A DNA stretch of 41,269 bases from Cyanobacteriota bacterium (GCA_027618255.1 JAQCFG010000012.1:1-41269), one strand, 5' to 3'; shown: positions 17,874 through 26,732, counted from the first letter of the stretch. Notes: a model not told the origin generated them from the letters alone. Program-made: numbers and translations.

Positions 17874-20800
17874 ATGATAGTGGCTATACCTGCATCTATA
17901 CGTGTGCTTTATCGAAGCATTGGAAATATAATCGGCAACAAGATAGCCGATCGTATTAAGCAAGATACTCAGCTTAATCAAGATCAGGAGACGCGTGAGA
18001 CTTGGGCAAAACTTTTTATTAAGACAATTACTGAATTGAGAGGAGAACTTGCTGGCGCACGTGATTTTGATCAGGTCGCTAAGGTCATTAGTAAACTTGA
18101 AGCTAATAAAGACAATGCCAGTTATATCAAGTTGCTCGCTTGGATTATTGAGGCGTATTTATTATTAAACCAGTCTAGTACTGCATGTGCTGAGGTGACT
18201 AAGCCTTATGCCTTGTTGCCAGAGAGGGTTTTTGCTGCTGAATTGATAAAGGGAGCAGATAAAGAATTAGCTTCGATCTTAGCAGATGAATTTTCTGCCA
18301 ACCTTGTGCTTACGGCACATCCAACTGCTGGTATTCAACCTGATTATATTCATCACATTAAAGCCATGGTTGAAACTATTCAGGAGATGAGTTACAGAAT
18401 AGACCCTGAGTCTTGGTCTGATTTTAAGGATGAACAAGTTGAAGATTTACTTGAGGACTTGAGCATTTCAATCTCTCACATGGTTAGAGCCAAGCCTTAT
18501 AATAGTGATCAATTGCGACCAGTTGATGAGAGTCGCAATTTTTTGGATAATCTTGCTGAAGCCTGGGATATTATTCCTGCTAATGTACAAGCCGTTGAGA
18601 GAGAGCTTTGCAAAACACAAGGTAAAGAATTTAAGTTGAGTGCAAAATTCTTTAAGCTGCATAGTTGGGTTGCTAGAGATATTGATGGTAATCCTAGTGT
18701 TAGCGAAGAAGAGCATTTGGGAGCTATTTTCCAAGAACGGATTCATTTCTTGACTAAATACAGGCTTGAACTTGATAAGCTTTGGCAGAATTATGGTGAT
18801 GATTTTACTAATGACAAGTCATACCCGATGAAAACATTTTTTGTTGATGATAGCTTTAAGGCACTTTATGATGAATTAATCAAGAAGTTTGATAATTTGA
18901 TTGTTAATCCCCATCAGGCTTACAGAGTAGTGATCCATTATGGAATTGTACTTAAAATAGAGGTCTTGATAGATAAGTTGCTCAAAATTGATGCCATGAA
19001 TTCTGATTCAGTTAAACTATTTGCGTCTTTTGATGTGCAGAATGATATTATTGCCCCGCTAGAATTGATTCGTGCTAACAAAGTTACCAATGCTAGTAAC
19101 ATTAGTACCAAAGAAATTGATATATTGATTCGCAAAGCTAAGGTCTTTGGGGACTTCGGTTCGCAGGGACACACTAGGCAAGGAGCTGATATTCTTGCCA
19201 AGCTAACCAAGTACCTGACTGCGCTTTGGGATGGTCAAGTAGCTAATAAAACTAATTATGTGATGGATATAGAGACGGTCACCAAGAGTGCTAAGCCAAT
19301 TAGATTATTCTCTGATTACAAGCCAATTGTGAACTATCAAGTTTTGCGTAACAAAATTACAATTCAGTTTATGTCTGAAACGGACAAGGCAAAACATAAA
19401 TTGTTACAGACTTTTGATTTGCTTGTACTCGCTGAGTTAGGTGCAATCAAGCGACAAATAATTAGTATGAATAGCAGTTTTGAGGATATGCTCAATGTGC
19501 TCGTGATTGCTAAGACGATGAAGGCTTTTAGTCCTGCCTTGCGCGAGCAGTTGCCTCTCTCGCGGCTTGAAATAGTGCCGCTTACCGAGCAGATTTGTGA
19601 TTTGCGTAATTCTTATAGGGTGACGATTGATGCTTTAACCAATCCAGCTTGGCATCAGTATTTGATCTCCCAGGATGGACGTTTTATTAAGATGCGTGGT
19701 CCTTCGGATAGTGGCAAACAAAATGGATTTACAGCCTCTCAGTGGGAGATGTTTAGATCTAAGCAATTGGATACCATTGTCGTTAAGATTTTTAATGCTT
19801 ATTTGCGTCATCAATTAGATGGTGATTCTAAACAATTAGATGCTTGGCGCAAGCTTGCTAGCGGCGCTGAATTTACTGATGATGAACAAAAAAGCGAAAT
19901 AGAAGTTATTGCAATTGCTGTAAAAGATTTTGATGAGTTTTTTGATCGCAAACCAAGTGCCAAGCCTAAGGTGGATGTACTAATGGGCGAGAACTGCTTT
20001 GACAAGATTTTGTGGAAGGCGGCTGGACTCAAAGAAGTCAAAATGATCAATTTTGATGGTTGGGGGGAACCTGTGGAACGCGGTGGTGGACTGGAGTTTC
20101 GTGATACTGTTAAGTGCACTCAGCCCACTGGCTCGATTGCTTATTACGAGCGAACTTTGCAAGGAGGTGGCGCGCAGCAACTTGCTTCAGGCTTGAGAAC
20201 GAAGCAGGCGACGCAGGATTTTATTAGTGGTGTTTATGATATTGCAATTAGACAGCGAGATTTTAATCAAGAAGAATTAACGACCAAGAAACTAGAAGAT
20301 TTTTACAAGAAGAGTTTTGTGTTAGATCCTAAATTCACGAAATTGATGAATGGGATGGTGCAGTCCTTGCGTCTGTCATTAAGGTCAGAGGTCTTTGGAT
20401 TGGATCTTGATGATGATCACAAAGTGAGTGATGAAACGATCTTGCGAAATTATTTTAGGCATGTAATTAAGTCACCTTTGGTTTTCCTGGATCTTTTCAA
20501 CATCGCTTCCCGACCAACTTCTAGGTCAGGCTCCCAGCTTAAGGAGTATCTTGATAAACCAGAGTTTCATAATCAGCTTGATTTACTAGCAGAGAAATTA
20601 ACTACTGCAGAGATAGTTTCTATACTTGGAGATGTGCGTGCAATTCCTTATGCTGCGATGTTTAGTTTACTGGGTGGTAATCATGTGAGTTTTTATGGCT
20701 TTGGTAAATTAATGGCAAATGCTGATCTTGTCGAGAGTATTAAATATTTTTATGATCAGGATGATTCTCAAGAATCCCGTTTGATAAAGCATGTAATTGA

Positions 20801-21236
20801 TTCATTAGAGAAAGGGATTATTAGTTCAGATCAGGCTTGTTATAAAAAAGCACATTCGATAATTGAGCAGGCGACTGATGCTAATTATAAGGTGACTGAA
20901 GATCTTTTGATTAACAAGCTTGCCATTGCCGAGCAAGAGACAATGAACTTTGTTGCTTTGATCAAAAACTATCAGATAGAGGATTCCATGCTAGTGAAGA
21001 TTGAAGAGTTGATGCAAGATCAACCAGATTTGCGTGATTTGTTAATTGCCAGACGTAATGATGCTGCAGTACCAAGACTTGCTATTGCTTTGGCGATGTC
21101 AGAAATTTTAAAGAAAACTCAAGCAGAGAATTCAAATCCTCTTGATCGTAAGAATATCCCGGAGAATATGTTGGATCTTTTGAGGAAGGCTTTTGCAGCG
21201 GGGGCGTCTACCTTTGGTAATGGCTGTATAGATTAG
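17874..21236 (+). CDS. Divergent phosphoenolpyruvate carboxylase homologue
   Basis: PEP carboxylase converts PEP and bicarbonate to oxaloacetate. Homology is clear. The chain has LTAHPT (His149), HSWVARDIDGNPSV, HTRQGADILAKLTKYL, SDSGKQNG (Lys615), RGGG (Arg736), the RAIP block and a C-terminal FAAGASTFGNG. At 1120 aa it is much longer than the usual ~880-950. Several conserved residues are changed. TAHPTE reads TAHPTA, the FHGRGG loop reads FDGWGE (Asp728, Trp730), and the TEQGE motif reads TLQGG. Activity is therefore uncertain. TACAAT abuts the ATG at 17874, and a GTG at 17880 would fit the six-base spacing seen elsewhere. An anaplerotic role is inference. Confidence 0.85.
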   Translation: MIVAIPASIRVLYRSIGNIIGNKIADRIKQDTQLNQDQETRETWAKLFIKTITELRGELAGARDFDQVAKVISKLEANKDNASYIKLLAWIIEAYLLLNQSSTACAEVTKPYALLPERVFAAELIKGADKELASILADEFSANLVLTAHPTAGIQPDYIHHIKAMVETIQEMSYRIDPESWSDFKDEQVEDLLEDLSISISHMVRAKPYNSDQLRPVDESRNFLDNLAEAWDIIPANVQAVERELCKTQGKEFKLSAKFFKLHSWVARDIDGNPSVSEEEHLGAIFQERIHFLTKYRLELDKLWQNYGDDFTNDKSYPMKTFFVDDSFKALYDELIKKFDNLIVNPHQAYRVVIHYGIVLKIEVLIDKLLKIDAMNSDSVKLFASFDVQNDIIAPLELIRANKVTNASNISTKEIDILIRKAKVFGDFGSQGHTRQGADILAKLTKYLTALWDGQVANKTNYVMDIETVTKSAKPIRLFSDYKPIVNYQVLRNKITIQFMSETDKAKHKLLQTFDLLVLAELGAIKRQIISMNSSFEDMLNVLVIAKTMKAFSPALREQLPLSRLEIVPLTEQICDLRNSYRVTIDALTNPAWHQYLISQDGRFIKMRGPSDSGKQNGFTASQWEMFRSKQLDTIVVKIFNAYLRHQLDGDSKQLDAWRKLASGAEFTDDEQKSEIEVIAIAVKDFDEFFDRKPSAKPKVDVLMGENCFDKILWKAAGLKEVKMINFDGWGEPVERGGGLEFRDTVKCTQPTGSIAYYERTLQGGGAQQLASGLRTKQATQDFISGVYDIAIRQRDFNQEELTTKKLEDFYKKSFVLDPKFTKLMNGMVQSLRLSLRSEVFGLDLDDDHKVSDETILRNYFRHVIKSPLVFLDLFNIASRPTSRSGSQLKEYLDKPEFHNQLDLLAEKLTTAEIVSILGDVRAIPYAAMFSLLGGNHVSFYGFGKLMANADLVESIKYFYDQDDSQESRLIKHVIDSLEKGIISSDQACYKKAHSIIEQATDANYKVTEDLLINKLAIAEQETMNFVALIKNYQIEDSMLVKIEELMQDQPDLRDLLIARRNDAAVPRLAIALAMSEILKKTQAENSNPLDRKNIPENMLDLLRKAFAAGASTFGNGCID

Positions 21237-21255
21237 AACAAGCTTTGCTTGTTCT
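21235..21255 (+). terminator. Hairpin after the PEP carboxylase homologue
   Basis: A perfect 9-bp stem agaacaagc/gcttgttct around TTT begins inside the stop codon. Only TAATT follows, so it is a weak terminator or an mRNA-stabilising hairpin. Confidence 0.45.
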
Positions 21256-21291
21256 AATTGGTTGTGCTCGCCTTACAGGCTCCCTTGTTTA

Positions 21292-21495
21292 CTAATTCTT
21301 CCTGCCAGCCAAGCCCGCTCCAAATACTCCCAACGCAAGTGTGGTGAATATAGGATGTGCTTTGACAAAATTGCCAAATTTGCTGCATAGATCTAAAACT
21401 TTTTCGGAACCAGCTCTGCGTTTGATTGCGCCTTTGAGCTCATCGAGTTCTTTATTGCGACCCATTTCTTCTTCGAAAATAGGATTGTATACCAT
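21292..21495 (-). CDS. Small protein with C-terminal membrane segment
   Basis: This 67-aa protein has a charged N-terminal half (GRNKELDELKGAIKRRAG) and a C-terminal hydrophobic stretch, IFTTLALGVFGAGLAG, ending in RKN. This pattern fits a small tail-anchored membrane protein. AAAGG lies 9 bases before the ATG. It is unrecognised. It is flanked by the convergent PEP carboxylase homologue and the divergent folP. Confidence 0.55.
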   Translation of the reverse strand: MVYNPIFEEEMGRNKELDELKGAIKRRAGSEKVLDLCSKFGNFVKAHPIFTTLALGVFGAGLAGRKN

Positions 21496-21650
21496 GATTA
21501 TCTGCCTTTATCTTCTATTTATACCCATTTTTTGAGTATCCTAAACATCCCTTGAATATAAAAAGCACTGTAAACAGAGGAATTTACTGTATTTACAAGT
21601 GTAATTTCGTAATAACCCGGAATGGATAAGATTACAATAGTGTGGTGGTT

Positions 21651-22511
21651 ATGCAATTCGCTATCTTGAATATCACACCAGACTCATTCTCGGATGGTAA
21701 TGAGACCAATCTTGATGCGTCTTGCTCGCTTGCTAAGGCAAAAGAGCTTAGGCAGACAGGGGCTGATTTTATAGATATTGGAGCGGAGTCGACACGTCCA
21801 GGAGCAAACACAATAAACCATGAAATAGAATTAGCAAGACTAATACCTTTTCTTGATCTACTCGAGGCTCAGGGCTCGGAACTGAGCGGGCGATTGTCAT
21901 TGGACTCACGTAATCCACACGTAATCCAGAAGGTCTTTCAAGACTACAGCAAGCATTTTGCTTTTGTCAATGACGTAACTGGTTTGCAAAATCGAGAGCT
22001 ACTTAAAGTAGTTGCCCAGCAAGTTGATCCCAAGGTGAAGCTCATTAGCATGCACTCCAAAGGCGGTGTGCCACCTAGTATTAAAGCTGCAGAGATTAGG
22101 GATGATTTTTATGAAATGGGCTTACTGGAAGATCTCAAAAGGTTTTGGGATCAAACAATCATGACTTGCCAAGAGTTTGGTATTGATTCAGATCGTTTGA
22201 TTTTGGATCCGGGTTTGGGTTTTGGTAAAAATTTAAATCATTCCTTAGAGATTCTTGAATTGATACCCAAGCTTAAGCAAGAGTTTGCTTTGCCTATATT
22301 GATTGGAGCTAGTCGTAAGAGTTTTTTGGCTTTGTGGCATGCGTCTTCTCTCCCGTCTTCGCTTCGCTACGACGCGACTCAACCAGGTAAGGAGCAGGAT
22401 CAATTGACACAAGAATATAATGAACTTGCCGTTAAACAAGGAGTAAATTATTTGAGAAACCATGTCATTGCTACGGCTCTGCCAGTCGCTGACGTAGAGT
22501 GTTATAATTGA
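21651..22511 (+). CDS. folP: Dihydropteroate synthase
   Basis: FolP condenses p-aminobenzoate with hydroxymethyl-dihydropterin pyrophosphate in folate synthesis. Signatures are NITPDSFSDG at the N-terminus, DIGAESTRPGA, a VNDVTG block, LDPGLGFGK, IGASRKSF and the closing RNHV. An insertion of about 15 residues (around SSLPSSLRYDATQPGKEQ) lies before the last helix. In-frame GTGs at 21642 and 21645 are alternative starts. TACAAT at 21633-21638 lies 6 bases before the second GTG and 12 before the ATG. Its stop is 4 bases before pheS. The pairing with pheS has no obvious metabolic logic. Confidence 0.94.
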   Translation: MQFAILNITPDSFSDGNETNLDASCSLAKAKELRQTGADFIDIGAESTRPGANTINHEIELARLIPFLDLLEAQGSELSGRLSLDSRNPHVIQKVFQDYSKHFAFVNDVTGLQNRELLKVVAQQVDPKVKLISMHSKGGVPPSIKAAEIRDDFYEMGLLEDLKRFWDQTIMTCQEFGIDSDRLILDPGLGFGKNLNHSLEILELIPKLKQEFALPILIGASRKSFLALWHASSLPSSLRYDATQPGKEQDQLTQEYNELAVKQGVNYLRNHVIATALPVADVECYN

Positions 22512-22515
22512 TCCG

Positions 22516-23562
22516 ATGGAACTGACCCTCAAAGATACACGTGAAGAATTAAGCAAGCTTGAAGCAGAGGCAGCAAGTGAGTTTCCTCGTGCAAATGATT
22601 CTAAAACACTCAATGATATTAGAGTGAAATACCTTGGTGACAAAAGCACTATTGTTAATTTGCGCCGTAATATGAAGCATGTATCCAATGAAGAGAAACC
22701 AGAGTTTGGTAAGTTAATTAACCAAACTCTTAATGTAATTCAAACAAGTTTTGAGACTGCTAAAACTAGAATCGAAACTGCTGAACTTAATGCCAAACTT
22801 GAGAAAGAAAGAATAGATCCGAGTCTACCTGGCTTGGGTACAAAGCTCGGTAATTTACATCCATTGACGATGGTAACGAATGACATCGTCAAGATTTTTG
22901 AAACTATGGGTTTTTCTTTGGTAGATGGTCCTGAGATTGAGAATACTTATTACAACTTCACGGCACTCAACACGCCTGAAGATCATCCGGCAAGAGATGA
23001 GCAAGATACTTTTTATACTAGCCTTGGAGACGATGTTTTACTTAGATCACATACCTCGTCTATTCAAATTCGTGCCATGGAGAGACTCAAGCCACCATTT
23101 AGAATTATTGGGCATGGCAGAGTCTATCGTAATGAAGAAGTCAACGCGCGCAAGATGCCCTTCTTTCATCAACTTGAAGTAATGATGATTGAAGAGAATG
23201 TCAATTTTGGTAATATGAAATGGGTGCTTAATGAATTTCTCAAGCAGTTTTTTGGAGAGGAGCTGCCGACAAGATTCCGTCCGGATTTTTTCCCGTTTAC
23301 TGAGCCGTCTGCTGAGCTTGATGCCCAGTGTGTTTTTTGTAAGGGCAATGGCTGCACTACTTGCGGTAACCGCGGTTGGCTAGAGCTAATGGGTTGCGGT
23401 ATGGTTGATCCTAAGGTTCTTGAGATGGCAGGAATAGATCCAGAGAAGTATTCTGGTTTTGCAGCTGGTCTTGGAATAGATAGATTTGCGATGCTTAAAT
23501 ACAAGATTAATGATATTAGATTTATGTTTAATGGGGATCAAAGATTTTTGAATCAGTTTTAG
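22516..23562 (+). CDS. pheS: Phenylalanine-tRNA ligase alpha subunit
   Basis: PheS is the catalytic class II subunit of the alpha2-beta2 enzyme. The 348-aa product has an N-terminal coiled coil (1-90), LHPLTMV, motif 2 FRIIGHGRVYRNEEVNARK, FPFTEPSAE and the motif 3 region GLGIDRFAMLKY. An internal CVFCKGNGCTTCG cluster could bind zinc, as seen in several bacterial PheS proteins. pheT is not adjacent, so the beta subunit must be encoded elsewhere. TATAAT (22503-22508), inside the folP tail, lies 7 bases before the ATG, suggesting an independent leaderless transcript. Its last 11 sense codons and stop recur at 24801-24836. Confidence 0.97.
   Translation: MELTLKDTREELSKLEAEAASEFPRANDSKTLNDIRVKYLGDKSTIVNLRRNMKHVSNEEKPEFGKLINQTLNVIQTSFETAKTRIETAELNAKLEKERIDPSLPGLGTKLGNLHPLTMVTNDIVKIFETMGFSLVDGPEIENTYYNFTALNTPEDHPARDEQDTFYTSLGDDVLLRSHTSSIQIRAMERLKPPFRIIGHGRVYRNEEVNARKMPFFHQLEVMMIEENVNFGNMKWVLNEFLKQFFGEELPTRFRPDFFPFTEPSAELDAQCVFCKGNGCTTCGNRGWLELMGCGMVDPKVLEMAGIDPEKYSGFAAGLGIDRFAMLKYKINDIRFMFNGDQRFLNQF
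23527..23562 (+). repeat. pheS 3' end, left copy of a 36-bp direct repeat
   Basis: The last 12 codons of pheS, including the stop, match 24801-24836 at 31 of 36 bases. Apart from the first codon (TTT versus GTT), all differences are synonymous: CAA/CAG, AGA/CGG and AAT/AAC. Residues NGDQRFLNQF are identical. Confidence 0.85.
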
Positions 23563-23583
23563 TATTTATGTAATTTATCGGTA

Positions 23584-23648
23584 CTAATATGAAAAATGCA
23601 TGTAATTTCATATTAGCATTGTGGTAAATAGGGTATAATTCATATTAG
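23584..23648 (+). promoter_or_regulatory. Promoter and dyad operator of the DUF4143-type ATPase
   Basis: Perfect 11-bp arms ctaatatgaaa (23584-23594) and tttcatattag (23606-23616) precede a consensus TATAAT (23634-23639). A third tcatattag (23640-23648) directly abuts the ATG. The -10 is 9 bases from the start codon, so the transcript would be leaderless, and the repeats bracket the promoter like an operator. Confidence 0.55.
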
Positions 23649-24794
23649 ATGATAGAAAGATCACTCAAGCTACCATTAGAGGGCTCTCAAAGTATATTTT
23701 TGTTTGGCCCTAGAGGGGTAGGTAAGAGCTACTGGTTATCAAGGCAGCTGCCAGGAGCCTTGTACATTGATCTCCTGGATAGTCAAATACGTTTTGATTT
23801 GGAGGTAGATCTATCAAGATTGAGAAGGTATCTTAGTCAAGATCTTAATCAATGGATTGTAATTGATGAGATACAAAAGCTTCCTGAGCTACTTGATGAG
23901 GTTCATAAATTAATTGAACAAGATTCTCGCAAATTTGTTCTTACTGGCTCTAGTGCTCGTAAGCTCAAACGAGAAGGAGTGAATTTACTTGCTGGACGAG
24001 CTTTAACTTATAAATTATTTCCTCTGACAGCGATTGAACTTGGCTGTCAGTTTGATCTTGCTCATTCATTAGAGTTTGGACATATGCCTAGTATTTATGA
24101 CAAACTGGATTTAAATAAAACAGATTATTTGAATTCCTATATCAAAACCTACCTTAAAGAAGAAGTAATGCAGGAAGGGCTTGCAAGAGATCTTGCTGCG
24201 TTTTCTCGTTTCTTGGAAGCTGCAAGCTTCTCACAAGGTTCTACCCTTAATATCAGTGCGATTGCACGTGATGCTTCTGTCAAAGCTAATACGGTTGCTG
24301 GCTATTTTGATTTAATTGAGGATATGCTAGTTTCATATCGCTTGCCAGTTTTTACTAAGCGCGCCAAGAGGCGTTTAGTAGCTCACCCCAAGTTTTATTT
24401 TTTTGATGCTGGTATTTATTATCATCTTAGACCCAAAAGTATTTTGGATTCTGTTTCTGAGTTGCATGGAGCTGGCTTGGAGACTTTGGTCTTGCAAGAT
24501 CTGCTTGCTGTTAATGAATACAATAAACTTGGTTATCAAATATTTTACTGGCGTACCACTAATGGCACAGAAGTAGATTTTGTTGTGCTTGGAGCAAAGA
24601 AGTTACTAGCGATAGAAGTTAAACACTCAAGTAAATTCCACCCTAAGGATTTTACTGGGCTTAAGGCTTTTAAAAAGGACTATCCAGAAGCGGAGTTGAT
24701 GCTTTTGTATTTAGGTAGTGCTAAGCAAGAGTATCAAGGGATTCAAGTGATTCCGGTTCAGGAGTTTTTGCCTGGTTTGTTGAGGTATCTTTGA
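23649..24794 (+). CDS. AAA_14/DUF4143 family ATPase
   Basis: This 381-aa protein has an N-terminal P-loop ATPase with Walker A FGPRGVGKS, Walker B QWIVIDEIQKLP and sensor-like FVLTGSSARKLK. The C-terminal DUF4143 part has the PD-(D/E)XK-like pattern TEVDFVV...LAIEVK. Such genes are widespread, patchily distributed and often horizontally moved. Their function is largely unknown. Here the gene lies alone between two copies of the pheS 3' end, with its own dyad-bracketed promoter, which strongly suggests insertion as a unit. No integrase or transposase is present. The middle region around residue 140 is shorter than in many family members. Confidence 0.88.
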   Translation: MIERSLKLPLEGSQSIFLFGPRGVGKSYWLSRQLPGALYIDLLDSQIRFDLEVDLSRLRRYLSQDLNQWIVIDEIQKLPELLDEVHKLIEQDSRKFVLTGSSARKLKREGVNLLAGRALTYKLFPLTAIELGCQFDLAHSLEFGHMPSIYDKLDLNKTDYLNSYIKTYLKEEVMQEGLARDLAAFSRFLEAASFSQGSTLNISAIARDASVKANTVAGYFDLIEDMLVSYRLPVFTKRAKRRLVAHPKFYFFDAGIYYHLRPKSILDSVSELHGAGLETLVLQDLLAVNEYNKLGYQIFYWRTTNGTEVDFVVLGAKKLLAIEVKHSSKFHPKDFTGLKAFKKDYPEAELMLLYLGSAKQEYQGIQVIPVQEFLPGLLRYL

Positions 24795-24800
24795 GTTAGG

Positions 24801-24836
24801 GTTAATGGGGATCAGCGGTTTTTGAACCAGTTTTAG
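24801..24836 (+). repeat. Second, orphan copy of the pheS 3' end
   Basis: Twelve codons, GTT then NGDQRFLNQF and TAG, sit seven bases after the ATPase stop with no gene in front. This is a displaced remnant of a pheS 3' end. Together with the copy at 23527 it brackets the ATPase gene. Confidence 0.85.
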
Positions 24837-24840
24837 TGGC

Positions 24841-24861
24841 AATGTGTTAAGATAACACATT
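24841..24861 (+). promoter_or_regulatory. Perfect dyad abutting the start of the 384-aa gene
   Basis: Nine-bp arms aatgtgtta/taacacatt around aga end exactly at the base before the ATG at 24862. TAAGAT within it could be the -10, so the dyad may be an operator overlapping a start-proximal promoter. In RNA it could instead sequester the start codon. Confidence 0.5.
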
Positions 24862-26016
24862 ATGGTAATTGGCTTAACACGTTATTCTTTGGAGAGAAAG
24901 TCGCCTGAGCAAAAAGGTCTCGGTGAATCTAAGATTGCACGTATTCTTAAAAATGGCTCGATGTTAAATTCTTATGGTTCACCACTTATCTTCGCTGGTG
25001 AAAAATACTTCTTTGATATTCATGGGACGCATGATGATACTCGTTTGAGTATGAAAAGACTCAATGCCGATCCAAAGAAGCAAGATGAGACTGTATACCA
25101 AGTTGCGCAAGCAGATACGAAGCAAGGATTTTTTCCTGATATGTGCTCATGGCTTGATCAATGGTTTGAGTCTGATATTCCAACTGAAATGAAATTATTA
25201 GAGCAAGAACCGGTTATAACTAATGGTTTGTTAAAACCGGCATATGCTAATTATTTGATGCAATACCGCAAGCAGATTAATCCTGGTAGTGATGATTTCT
25301 TTTTGAGGTATGGTTGTTTTGGTGCTGATGTTTCTAGTGCTTTATTGATTAGTAATGCAACTAAAATAGAAGCATTCGATTGTAATTCGATTAATTTAGA
25401 GGCATACAAGGATTGTTTTGAGATGTCTTTAGATGATTTGAAAGACAAAATTATTGAACAGTATGACGAGACTTTTGCCTCTACTTTGGAAACTAGGCGA
25501 GCAGAGTGTTTTTGGATTACAGATGAGGCTTTCTTTGATATTCCCAGAGAGCTGCTGATACTATATGAACTCAAAGCACTTGCTGCAACGAATATACAAG
25601 CATGTGCTGATGGCGTGAGTTTTGATTGGGCTTATCCTGGAGAAGAGATTATAGAAGGAAGAACATTGTCTTTTCACCAAGGTTGGATACCGGATGCTTT
25701 GGAAGACTTGGAGCCTTGTGATTGTTATATGCAAAAATGCAGTGAAACAGCGAGTCCTGGTGAGTCAATGTATTTGATCATGGGACAAGTGCAGCCAGGT
25801 GCACCAGTGATCTTAGGTCATTCCTTGGCAGATATTTCTGATGATTTGAATACCGTTGTTGATGCTGCAATTGCAGACTACGAAGATTATAAATTAATAG
25901 ATATACCAGAAATATATCAAATCAAAGTAGCGCAAGATCCAGTGCACGAGCCAGGTATATCTGCTTTTATTAAAAACTATGGCTTTAGGCTTTGCGGCTA
26001 TCAAGAAGCTAACTAA
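24862..26016 (+). CDS. Hypothetical protein with a possible methyltransferase-like Rossmann segment
   Basis: This 384-aa protein is unrecognised overall. The stretch LRYGCFGADVSSALLISN followed by KIEAFDCN resembles motifs I and II of a class I SAM-dependent methyltransferase (glycine-containing loop, then an acidic residue ending the next strand). Motif IV is not evident, so this is weak. The protein is acidic and soluble, without signal peptide. It probably once followed pheS directly, before the ATPase gene came between them. Its stop overlaps the convergent neighbour by four bases. Confidence 0.6.
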   Translation: MVIGLTRYSLERKSPEQKGLGESKIARILKNGSMLNSYGSPLIFAGEKYFFDIHGTHDDTRLSMKRLNADPKKQDETVYQVAQADTKQGFFPDMCSWLDQWFESDIPTEMKLLEQEPVITNGLLKPAYANYLMQYRKQINPGSDDFFLRYGCFGADVSSALLISNATKIEAFDCNSINLEAYKDCFEMSLDDLKDKIIEQYDETFASTLETRRAECFWITDEAFFDIPRELLILYELKALAATNIQACADGVSFDWAYPGEEIIEGRTLSFHQGWIPDALEDLEPCDCYMQKCSETASPGESMYLIMGQVQPGAPVILGHSLADISDDLNTVVDAAIADYEDYKLIDIPEIYQIKVAQDPVHEPGISAFIKNYGFRLCGYQEAN

Positions 26017-26732
26017 TGTTTTGTTTCTGGTGAATCAGCTTGTAGTTGTTCGAGTGACTTATACAAAGATACAACTGCTGACCGTACTAATTCTTTAAGC
26101 CCTATCTTTTTAGATCCTTGCTCGATAGCTTTGAATGTAATTATTTCATTCATGAATTCCAGCAGATCAGTAAATTGCTGGAATTCACATAGTGGTTTAG
26201 CAAGTTTGGCTGCAATCACTGGGTCAATAGCTGCCCATGTGTGATTATCATTCTCTTCTACCATCTTGAGTGATTTAGCTTTGCTTACTACCTTGTCGAC
26301 AAGCTTGGTTACTAGCAGTGTCTTATCTTGATATGCGTAATGAACTAATTTTGCTTGGAGTAATTCCAAGAGCTGGTCTTCAGTGAACTTTGTAGATGTC
26401 TCATGTGATTTGGGTTCTATGCCAGTAGCATCTACAACTTTGATTGTGACTGACCAGTTATTGGAACCGTCATTGGCTTTTTTTGCATCAATGGAAGTTT
26501 TTGAGTATCTTGCATCAATTAATGTTTTTGCAGATTTAGCTTCAAGCCTTAATACCAAGCTCTGATTAGCTTGATAGTGGAAATTAATACGAGCGGCAAA
26601 ACCGTCATTGAAGTTTTGATTTAGGCTTTGTTGATTTCTGATTTTGGTAAATAATTGATCTAGCTCTGTTGTTGAGCTTTGAGCTTGGTTAATAAATCTA
26701 TTTTGTATTTGCTGCCAGGTGATTGTTGCCAT
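26013..26732 (-). CDS. Hypothetical protein
   Basis: I do not recognise this 239-aa protein. An N-terminal helical part (1-45) is followed by a mixed region with strands such as INFHYQANQSLVLRLEAKSA and NNWSVTIKVVDATG, then a helical C-terminus. It has no cysteine, signal peptide or membrane segment. A consensus TATAAT (26749-26754) lies 16 bases before the ATG. It is convergent with the 384-aa gene and 83 bases from the next gene upstream on the same strand. Confidence 0.62.
   Translation of the reverse strand: MATITWQQIQNRFINQAQSSTTELDQLFTKIRNQQSLNQNFNDGFAARINFHYQANQSLVLRLEAKSAKTLIDARYSKTSIDAKKANDGSNNWSVTIKVVDATGIEPKSHETSTKFTEDQLLELLQAKLVHYAYQDKTLLVTKLVDKVVSKAKSLKMVEENDNHTWAAIDPVIAAKLAKPLCEFQQFTDLLEFMNEIITFKAIEQGSKKIGLKELVRSAVVSLYKSLEQLQADSPETKH

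Noticed and set aside
24862-26016. Firm methyltransferase assignment for the 384-aa protein
   Set aside because: Only a motif I/II-like segment is visible. Without a motif IV or catalytic signature the call would be overreach.
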